This document shows, piece after piece, positions 58,009 to 64,000 of a stretch of DNA of 64,000 nt. The stretch is from AP-15 sp963814805. GTDB lineage: Bacteria > Pseudomonadota > Alphaproteobacteria > ATCC43930 > CGMCC-115725. The notes below the pieces were generated by a model. The model was not told the origin of the DNA. It searched no databases and was given only the letters and a program-made list of their open reading frames with translations. The translations under genes were made by a program, and so were the position numbers. Where the stretch lies: positions 62,001 to 126,000 of the forward strand of contig CAWFER010000011.1 in the NCBI GenBank assembly GCA_963814805.1, in the 5' to 3' direction. Position 1 is the first letter of the stretch. Every line of letters starts with the position of its first letter.

Positions 58009-59601
58009 ATGCAAACCTACGATTACATTGTCGTCGGCGCCGGGTCGGCCGGCGCGGCCGTCGCCAACCGGCTGTCGGCAGACCCGCGCAACAAGGTGCT
58101 GCTGCTCGAAGCCGGCCGGGCGAGCCATCCTTGGTCTCCCATCCCGATCGGAATGGCCCGGCTGATCACCAATCCCGCGGCCAACTGGCTCTATTCCTCC
58201 GAGCCCGAGGCCAACACCAATGGCCGCAGGATCCCGGTGCCGCGGGGCAAGCTGCTCGGCGGCTCCAGCGCGATCAACGGCATGGCGTTCGTGCGCGGCC
58301 AGGCGCAGGACTACGATACCTGGGCGCAGATGGGCAATCGCGGCTGGAGCTACGCCGAGGTCCTGCCGTTCTTCAAGCGCATGGAAAGCTATGCCGGCGG
58401 CGACGACGACTTCCGCGGCCGGGAGGGCCCGCTGCGCGTCACCAACCCGGAACCGCGCGATCCGATCTTCGCCACGATCATCGAGGCGGCGGCGCAAATC
58501 GGCATCCGGCGCAACCTGGATTACAACGGCGCCGCTCAGGAGGGCATCGCGATGAGCCAGGCGACGATCGCCGCCGGCCGCCGCATGAGCACGGCCCGCT
58601 GCTATCTGGAGCCGATCCGCAAGCGCCGGAACCTGCATATCGAGACCGAGGCCTTGACTGAGGGGCTGGCGCTCGATGGCGGGCGCTGCGCCGGTGTGCG
58701 CTACTCCGCCGCCGGCGAGGTGCGTGAGGCCCGGGCGGCGCGCGAGGTCGTGGTCAGCGCCGGCACTTTCAACTCGCCGCAATTGCTGGAGCTATCCGGC
58801 ATCGGCCAGCCCGAGCGCCTGCGCAATCTCGGCATTGAGGTGCGCCATGCGCTGCCTGGCGTCGGCGAAAACCTGCGCGACCATTACGCGCCGCGCACCC
58901 GCTGGCTGGTCGGTAAAAAGGGCGTCACCTTCAACGATCGGGGGCGCGGCCTCGGCCTGGTGCATCAGGCGCTGCGCTACGCGCTGTTCCGCAAGGGCTT
59001 GCTGGCCATGGTGGGCGCCCCGCTGCGCGCGTTCGTGTGCTCGCGCGAGGGCCTGGAGGCGCCGGACCTAATGCTGGGCTGGGTCCCGATGCTGACCGAA
59101 CCCGGCCCACGGGGACCGCGGATCTCCGGCCAGTCGGGCATGACCTGCTATGCCCACCCGATGCGTCCGGAGAGCAAAGGACAGGTTCACATCATCGCCG
59201 CCGATCCGCGCCGGCCGCCGGCGATCAACTTCAATTTTCTGTCGTCGCCGCCCGATGCCGAGCTGACCGTCCGCGCGGTCCGCATCGCCCGCGCGATCAT
59301 GACCGCCCATGCCATGGCCCGCTTTCAGGTCAGCGAAGTCGCGCCCGGCGCCGATCGCACCACCGATGACGAAATCCTGGACTGGGTGAAGAAGGCGGCG
59401 GAAACCACCTACCACCCGGTCGGCACCTGCAAGATGGGGTCAGACCCGATGGCAGTCGTCGACGCCCAGCTTCGCGTCCATGGCATTGCCGGCCTGCGGG
59501 TCGCCGACGCCTCGATCATGCCGACCTTGACCTCGGGCAACACCAATGCGCCGTCGATCATGATCGGTGAAAAGGCGGCGGAGATGGTGCTGAATAGGTG
59601 A
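58009..59601 (+). CDS. GMC-family FAD oxidoreductase, second copy
   Basis: A 530-residue oxidoreductase. The start is ATG 58009, with GGAG 9 nt upstream. The FAD motif GAGSAG is at residues 10-15, followed by PRGKLLGGSSAINGMAFVRG, SAGTFNSPQLLELSGIG, the catalytic region TTYHPVGTCKMG and SGNTNAPSIMIGEKAAEMV. It is complete. It is divergent from MmgE/PrpD and paralogous to the gene at 17.3 kb; its substrate is unknown. Confidence 0.92.
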   Translation: MQTYDYIVVGAGSAGAAVANRLSADPRNKVLLLEAGRASHPWSPIPIGMARLITNPAANWLYSSEPEANTNGRRIPVPRGKLLGGSSAINGMAFVRGQAQDYDTWAQMGNRGWSYAEVLPFFKRMESYAGGDDDFRGREGPLRVTNPEPRDPIFATIIEAAAQIGIRRNLDYNGAAQEGIAMSQATIAAGRRMSTARCYLEPIRKRRNLHIETEALTEGLALDGGRCAGVRYSAAGEVREARAAREVVVSAGTFNSPQLLELSGIGQPERLRNLGIEVRHALPGVGENLRDHYAPRTRWLVGKKGVTFNDRGRGLGLVHQALRYALFRKGLLAMVGAPLRAFVCSREGLEAPDLMLGWVPMLTEPGPRGPRISGQSGMTCYAHPMRPESKGQVHIIAADPRRPPAINFNFLSSPPDAELTVRAVRIARAIMTAHAMARFQVSEVAPGADRTTDDEILDWVKKAAETTYHPVGTCKMGSDPMAVVDAQLRVHGIAGLRVADASIMPTLTSGNTNAPSIMIGEKAAEMVLNR

Positions 59602-59950
59602 TGCGCTCCCCGATCAACACCCATGCGAAGCCGCAGTCTGCGGGTGATCGAATGGGTTGTCACCGCCCGGCGCAGCGGACGGGACGCGAGGCCCGCAGAT
59701 CGCCACAGCGTCCTGTCCCGTTGCGCGCAAGGGCCCGGCCGGCTTGCCGCAGAGGCCAGCGGCGGCTGCCAACCGAGGCTCGAACGCCGGCGCTCGGCGT
59801 CATAATTCCGGCGCCAGGTTTCGAGCGCCGCGCCGGCATGCGGCAGCGACGGCGAACGGCGGCTCGGTCAACCGGGTCGCCGAGCGACGAAATGGGCGCC
59901 GTGCTTAGTCTGAGCTATGGTGCCGGCCGCAATCGCGAGGGACAGGCCCG
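59602..59950. other. Intergenic region without a supported gene
   Basis: Frames crossing this 349-bp stretch are Arg/Pro-rich and lack start sites. The sequence is rich in GC inverted pairs but I see no convincing terminator. It should contain the promoter of the downstream luciferase-like gene. Confidence 0.4.
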
Positions 59951-61135
59951 ATGATCACGAAATTCGACAGCTCCTATTACGGCACCGCCGACATGGAGAA
60001 CCTCGGCTATAAGGGCACGCCGATCAACGAGCGTCGCTATTCGAACACGGAATTGGCCAAGGCGCTGCACAAGGTCGTGGCCTACGCCCAATGCATGGAC
60101 GAGCGCGGCTACGACACGTTGTGGATGGCCGAGCACCATTTCCAGCCGGAAGGCGCCGAACTGATCCCCAATTTGTTGATGATGGCGACGCATCTGTGCG
60201 GGGTGACCAAGCACATCAAGATCGGCTGCGGCTTCAACGTCGTGCCGATGTGGCACCCGCTGCGGCTGGCCGAAGACTATGCGATGGCCGACATCCTGAC
60301 CGGCGGCCGGGTCATCTTCGGCGTCGCCCGGGGCTATCATAGCCGCGAGGTCGAGAGCTTTGGCGCGCCGCTGATCGACCAGGCCGCCAACCGCGAAATG
60401 TTCGAAGAGGGCGTCGAGGTCCTGTTCAAGGCGTTCGAGGGCAAGCCGTTCCGGCACCAGGGCAGGTTCTATACGATCCCGCCCGAGGTGCCGTATCGCG
60501 GCTACACCTTGAAGGAGATCACCCTGGTGCCGGCGCCGGAGCGGCTGCCGGTCGAATGCTGGCAGCCGATCCAGAGCGGCTCCGAGCGCGCCTTCGACTT
60601 CATGGCCAGGCACGGCATTTGCGGCGTGATCGGCGGCGGCTCGGGCGAGGGCGGCGCGGTCGAGCGCCACATGCGGGGCTTCCAGGCCGCTTATGCCCGG
60701 CGCGGCGTCAAGCTCGAACTTGGCGAGCGCCTGGCGATCGGTTACCAGTTCCACATCGCGCCGTCCCGCGAGCAGGCGATCCGCGAGGCCGCTCCGCATT
60801 ACGAAGAGAACATGAAGATGTTCGGCGAGTTGCGCCTCGTCCGCGCCTTGAGCGACGAGCAGATCGCGGCGATGCGCGATCCGCGGCTGGCGGCCACGGC
60901 CAAGCTGCCGACCATCGAGGACGCGGTCAAGGCCGGCGGCTTCCTGGCCGGCCCGCCGGAGGACATCATCGAGCAATTGAAGGCGGTCGAGAAGCGCTAT
61001 CCCGGTATCGGCCGGGTGATTTGCGCGACCCCGCTCGGGACCCCGCTCGAGATTCAGCTCGACGATCTCGACCGGTTCGCCAAGGCGGTGATCCCGGCGT
61101 TCCGCGACACCAAGCTCGCCGCCGCGGCGGAATAG
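59951..61135 (+). CDS. LLM-class flavin-dependent oxidoreductase (luciferase-like)
   Basis: A 394-residue bacterial luciferase-family monooxygenase starting at ATG 59951 behind GAGGGACA. The TIM-barrel pattern includes YDTLWMAEHHFQPEGAELIPN, GCGFNVVPMWHPLRLAEDYAM, LTGGRVIFGVARGYHSREVE and AGPPEDIIEQL. It uses FMNH2 or F420-like reduced flavin with O2 on an unknown substrate. No flavin reductase is adjacent. Confidence 0.88.
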   Translation: MITKFDSSYYGTADMENLGYKGTPINERRYSNTELAKALHKVVAYAQCMDERGYDTLWMAEHHFQPEGAELIPNLLMMATHLCGVTKHIKIGCGFNVVPMWHPLRLAEDYAMADILTGGRVIFGVARGYHSREVESFGAPLIDQAANREMFEEGVEVLFKAFEGKPFRHQGRFYTIPPEVPYRGYTLKEITLVPAPERLPVECWQPIQSGSERAFDFMARHGICGVIGGGSGEGGAVERHMRGFQAAYARRGVKLELGERLAIGYQFHIAPSREQAIREAAPHYEENMKMFGELRLVRALSDEQIAAMRDPRLAATAKLPTIEDAVKAGGFLAGPPEDIIEQLKAVEKRYPGIGRVICATPLGTPLEIQLDDLDRFAKAVIPAFRDTKLAAAAE

Positions 61136-61237
61136 ACCCGAAGGTCAGCCGCCGGGCCGGCCCTAGCCCTGACCGGCCGCGGCGGTCTGTCGAAGCGCTC
61201 CGCCGCGTCGCTGAATGGCCTCGCCCGCCAGCCTCGA

Positions 61238-61376
61238 CCCGCCAGCCTGCCTCACCGACGCGCCGGCTTGGGATCCGAAGAACCAACAATTCTTGCGGGC
61301 GATGGCGATGCTGCGCAGCGCGCTCAACGACATTATTGTCGATCGCAAGCCGACCCAGGCTTGATCGGTCTGCCAC
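61238..61376 (-). pseudogene. IS66-family transposase C-terminal relic
   Basis: On the minus strand one frame reads GRLAIDNNVVERA and, after a 2-nt deletion near 61322, another reads LRSIAIARKNCWFFGSQAG. Together they match the IS66 TnpC active-site region (compare LSNNAAERALRGIALGRKSWLFAGSDRGG at 51.0 kb). Nothing else of the element remains, so it is an old remnant. A 50-codon frame on the plus strand over the same DNA is a shadow. Confidence 0.65.
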
Positions 61377-61453
61377 GGTGACGCGTGCGGCCCGGCCGGC
61401 TAGGATCGCGCCACCGGCGGGCGGCAGGCCCGCGCTTCTCGAGGAGACGCCCG

Positions 61454-62239
61454 ATGGAACCGACCCTGCGCAACCTCGCCCGCGACCGGCTCGCCGCCGG
61501 TGAGCTGGCATTGGGCGTCGGCATCCGCCAGAGCCGCACGGTCAACGTCGCCGCGATCATGAAGGCCTGCGGCTATGACTGGCTGTTCCTCGACCTCGAG
61601 CACAATTCGATGGATCTCGACACCGCGGTGCAGATCTCGGTCGCGGCGCTCGGCGCCGGCATCGCCCCGATCGCGCGGGTTCCGGCCGGCCAGCACTGGC
61701 TCGCCACCCGCATCCTCGACGGCGGCGGGCTCGGCATCGTCATGCCGCATGTCGACACCGTGACGGAGGCGCGCGAGATCGCCGACCGGCTGCGTTATCC
61801 ACCGCGCGGCCACCGCTCGATCGCCGGCGGGCTGCCGCATTTCGGCTATGCGCCGGTGTCGACCGCCGCCGCCACCGTCGCGATCGACGCCGCGACCCTC
61901 GTCGTCGTCATGCTCGAAACCCCGCGGGCGATCGAGAACGCCGCGGCGATCGCCGCCGTGCCCGGCATCGACGCCCTACTGATCGGCACCAGCGACCTGT
62001 CGATCGAGCTCGGCATCCCCGGGCAGTTCGAGGACCCGCGGATCGTCGCCGCCTATCGCGCCGTGGTCGACGCCTGCCAGGCGCACGGCAAGCATGCCGG
62101 CATCGGCGGCGTCTATGACGACGCCCTGCTGCGCCGCTATATCGGCATGGGCGTGCGGCTGGTGCTCGGCGGCGGCGATCTCGGCTTTATGATGAGCGCC
62201 GCGACCGCGCGCGCCGGGGTGTTGCGCGCCTGCCTCTAA
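61454..62239 (+). CDS. HpcH/HpaI aldolase family protein
   Basis: A class II pyruvate-dependent aldolase fold, 261 residues from ATG 61454, with GAGGAGA 7 nt upstream. Motifs are YDWLFLDLEHNSMDL, ARVPAGQHWLATRILDGGGLGIVMPHV, RSIAGGLPHFGY, VMLETPRAIENAAAI and DALLIGTSDLSIELG. Family members cleave 4-hydroxy-2-oxo acids, such as 2,4-dihydroxyheptenedioate in hydroxyphenylacetate breakdown. It is 48 kb from the HpaB-like gene, so a shared pathway cannot be claimed. The next gene, an EamA transporter, is close behind. Confidence 0.88.
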   Translation: MEPTLRNLARDRLAAGELALGVGIRQSRTVNVAAIMKACGYDWLFLDLEHNSMDLDTAVQISVAALGAGIAPIARVPAGQHWLATRILDGGGLGIVMPHVDTVTEAREIADRLRYPPRGHRSIAGGLPHFGYAPVSTAAATVAIDAATLVVVMLETPRAIENAAAIAAVPGIDALLIGTSDLSIELGIPGQFEDPRIVAAYRAVVDACQAHGKHAGIGGVYDDALLRRYIGMGVRLVLGGGDLGFMMSAATARAGVLRACL

Positions 62240-62286
62240 GCCACGCCGCGGCGGCGCCGGCGGCGGCCGGCCACCGTCCGCCCGAT

Positions 62287-63144
62287 GTGCTGCGCGGCGT
62301 CCTTCTGATGTGCGCCGGCGTTTCGATGTTCCCGTTCATGAACGCCGGGGTCAAGCTGTTGACCGCGCACTACCCGGTCGCGCAGATCGTCTGGGCGCGG
62401 TTTACCGGGCACCTGATCGTCATGCTGGCGGTGTTTCTGCCGCGCTATGGGCGGCGCCTGTTTGCGACCCGGCGGCTGGCGGTCCAGCTCGGCCGCTCCT
62501 TATTGATGCTGGTCAGCAACCTCGTCTTCGTCATGGCGATCGGGCGGGTCCCGCTGGCGACGGCGTCGGCGATCGGCTTCACCGCGCCGCTGCTGGTCAC
62601 CGCGATGTCGGCGCCGCTGCTCGGCGAGCGGGTTGGGCCCGTCCGCTGGAGTGCGGTGCTGGTCGGGTTCGCCGGCGCCTTGCTGATCATTCGGCCCGGC
62701 GGCGAATTGGCCAATCCGGCCGTCTTGCTGCTGCTGGTCTCGGCCGCCTGCTACGCGCTCTATCAGATCGCCACCCGCTGGGTCGCCGCGTTTGACGGGG
62801 CCGCGACCGGCATCGTCTTTTCGGCGCTGCTCGGTTCGGCGGTCATGAGCCTGGCGCTGCCCTTTATCTTCGTGCGGCCGAAAAGCCTGTTCGACCTGGC
62901 GCTGTTCGTCAGCATCGGCCTCGTCGGCGGCGCCGGGCATTACCTCTTGATCCGCGCCTTTCAGTGCGGCCCGGCCGCGGTCCTGGCGCCGCTCGGCTAT
63001 GGCGAGCTGATCGGAACCACGATCTTGGGCTATCTGATCTTCGGCAATTTCCCCGATCCGCCGACCTGGGCCGGGGCGGCGATCATCATCGCCTCCGGCC
63101 TCTTCATCGCTCTGCGCGCGCATCGGCGGCGCGGCGAGAGGTGA
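62287..63144 (+). CDS. EamA/DMT-superfamily transporter
   Basis: A ten-helix permease of 285 residues starting at GTG 62287; no ATG is in frame nearby. Two EamA repeats are seen: AHYPVAQIVWARFTGHLIVM with ATASAIGFTAPLLVTAMSAPLLGERVG, and the second with GPAAVLAPLGYGELIGTTILGYLIFGNFPDP. The substrate is an unknown metabolite, usually an amino acid or drug-like export. It lies 48 bp after the HpcH/HpaI aldolase, probably co-transcribed. Confidence 0.85.
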   Translation: MLRGVLLMCAGVSMFPFMNAGVKLLTAHYPVAQIVWARFTGHLIVMLAVFLPRYGRRLFATRRLAVQLGRSLLMLVSNLVFVMAIGRVPLATASAIGFTAPLLVTAMSAPLLGERVGPVRWSAVLVGFAGALLIIRPGGELANPAVLLLLVSAACYALYQIATRWVAAFDGAATGIVFSALLGSAVMSLALPFIFVRPKSLFDLALFVSIGLVGGAGHYLLIRAFQCGPAAVLAPLGYGELIGTTILGYLIFGNFPDPPTWAGAAIIIASGLFIALRAHRRRGER

Positions 63145-63313
63145 GCGCGACCGCCGCCGCATGTGCAGCCGCAAATCGCCGAAATTTACCCCGTTTCAGC
63201 ACCCTCGTAGAGGCGACTTCTCGCCCATCGCGGCTCGATCGCTTTTATTTTCGGGTCGCATGCGATGGTCAAGCTTGCCACCCACGCTGAGCGACGCATT
63301 GCGCGACGCGCTG

Positions 63314-64000
63314 TCAGTAGCTCGGCTTGCTGGCGGCGGGCGTCAGCTGCAGCTCGTGGGTCCAGCACGAGCGGTCCTGGGTGTGCAGATACCAGAACGC
63401 CTCGGCGATCTTGATCGGGTTGATCACCAGATCGGGGCGGTTCTGGTTGCGCGGCAACGCATGCGTTCCGGGCGAATCGATAGTGCCGTCGATCACGATG
63501 TTGGCGACGTGCACGCCGTGCTCGGAATATTCCTCGGTCAGCACCTGCGCCAAGGTGCGCATCATCACCCGCGGATAATACAAGGACTGTCCGGTCATCC
63601 GCTTCTTGCCGCGCAGCGAGCTCGAATTGTTGGAAAAGAAGAACGACCCCGCGCCCATCTTGCGCATCGCCGGCAGCACTTCTCTGGCGACCAGAAACGG
63701 CCCGCGGCAGGCGACGTGCAGTGCGGTGTCCAGGATCTCGACCGGCACGTGCTCGAGCAGCTCCTTGTCGGGCGGCAGATCGCGGCCTTCGAGATAGCCC
63801 GCATTATAGACCAGAACCTGCGGGTCGCCGGCCTCGCGGCGGATCGTGGCGAACGCGCCCGAGATCGAATCCTGCGAAACCAGATCCAATTCGACGATCA
63901 TGCATTGGCCGCCCTGCTCGCCGATCGCTGCCGCCAAGGCCGACGCATTGGCCGCGCTGCGCGTCGTCAGCACGGTGAAGAAACCCTCTCGCGCGAATTT
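63314..64000 (-). CDS. Short-chain dehydrogenase/reductase-like protein, partial at right edge
   Basis: The frame runs off the right edge, so the N-terminal cofactor motif is not visible. The visible part includes FAREGFFTVLTTRSAANASA, ELDLVSQDSISGAFATIR and VLVYNAGYLEGRDLPP, which replaces the usual NNAG. FSNNSSSLRGKKRMTGQSLYYPRVMMRTLAQVLTEEYS follows, then HVANIVIDGTIDSP. In place of the catalytic YxxxK there is YYPRVM with no Lys at the right spacing, so it may be catalytically altered. It ends at 63314 after LTPAASKPSY. Confidence 0.8.
   Translation of the reverse strand, partial: KFAREGFFTVLTTRSAANASALAAAIGEQGGQCMIVELDLVSQDSISGAFATIRREAGDPQVLVYNAGYLEGRDLPPDKELLEHVPVEILDTALHVACRGPFLVAREVLPAMRKMGAGSFFFSNNSSSLRGKKRMTGQSLYYPRVMMRTLAQVLTEEYSEHGVHVANIVIDGTIDSPGTHALPRNQNRPDLVINPIKIAEAFWYLHTQDRSCWTHELQLTPAASKPSY

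Noticed and set aside
57874..58782. Upstream extension of the MmgE/PrpD frame to 58782
   Set aside because: It overlaps the GMC gene and GGAGG plus ATG at 57870 gives a clear start.
61215..61364. A 50-codon plus-strand frame starting MASPASLDPP
   Set aside because: It is opposite a recognisable IS66 transposase relic.
11647..62239. A hydroxyphenylacetate degradation cluster (HpaB-like plus HpcH/HpaI)
   Set aside because: The two genes are about 48 kb apart with no other pathway genes, so a joint pathway is not supported.

Overview
The window is high-GC chromosomal DNA. Gene content points to an alphaproteobacterium, probably Rhodospirillales-like: a Liv-type ABC transport cluster, two GMC oxidoreductases, an AAHS aromatic-acid permease, a type III CoA-transferase, an MmgE/PrpD protein, an IS66 element and a PEP-CTERM locus. 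This placement is an inference from gene families; there is no rRNA or other marker gene. I found no tRNA, rRNA or CRISPR array.

Layout. 1-3.3 kb: livH, a long-chain acyl-CoA synthetase and livG (minus strand). 3.4-20.7 kb: mostly metabolic genes, namely a CobW-family GTPase, an orphan molybdopterin hydroxylase large subunit, a large Lhr-type helicase, an HpaB-like monooxygenase divergent from an aromatic-acid MFS permease, a His-rich secreted protein, a DSD1-family PLP enzyme, a GMC oxidoreductase and a two-subunit ThDP enzyme. 20.7-25.4 kb: a lower-GC secreted/OmpA-like gene split by an IS5-family element that itself holds an IS21 element. 25.7-31.8 kb: multicopper oxidase, MFS permease, quinone oxidoreductase and FAD-linked oxidase. 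32-37.6 kb: a PEP-CTERM locus with two PEP-CTERM proteins, an exosortase-associated acyltransferase, a methyltransferase and a membrane protein. Both PEP-CTERM genes are preceded by sigma-54 (-24/-12) promoters that match the consensus closely. 37.6-45.4 kb: a second CobW GTPase with an LVIVD-repeat protein, a peptide-type binding protein, an IS630 element, argC and a CoA-transferase.

45.4-53.9 kb is an accessory island with lower GC. It holds small conserved proteins, a decayed trypsin-like peptidase, an IS1-family element, an MmeI-like DNA methyltransferase cut by an IS66 element with a clean 8-bp target duplication, and a 1.05-kb palindromic IS5-family derivative with two right ends. 54-64 kb returns to ordinary genes: CbpM-like, radical SAM, rhodanese, MsrB, MmgE/PrpD, GMC oxidoreductase, luciferase-like oxidoreductase, HpcH/HpaI aldolase, EamA transporter and a partial SDR.

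About 15 genes carry 1-2 nt frame breaks inside otherwise conserved sequence, several in core metabolic genes. This suggests uncorrected indels in the assembly as much as real gene decay, so each is described as a frame break with the corrected extent given.
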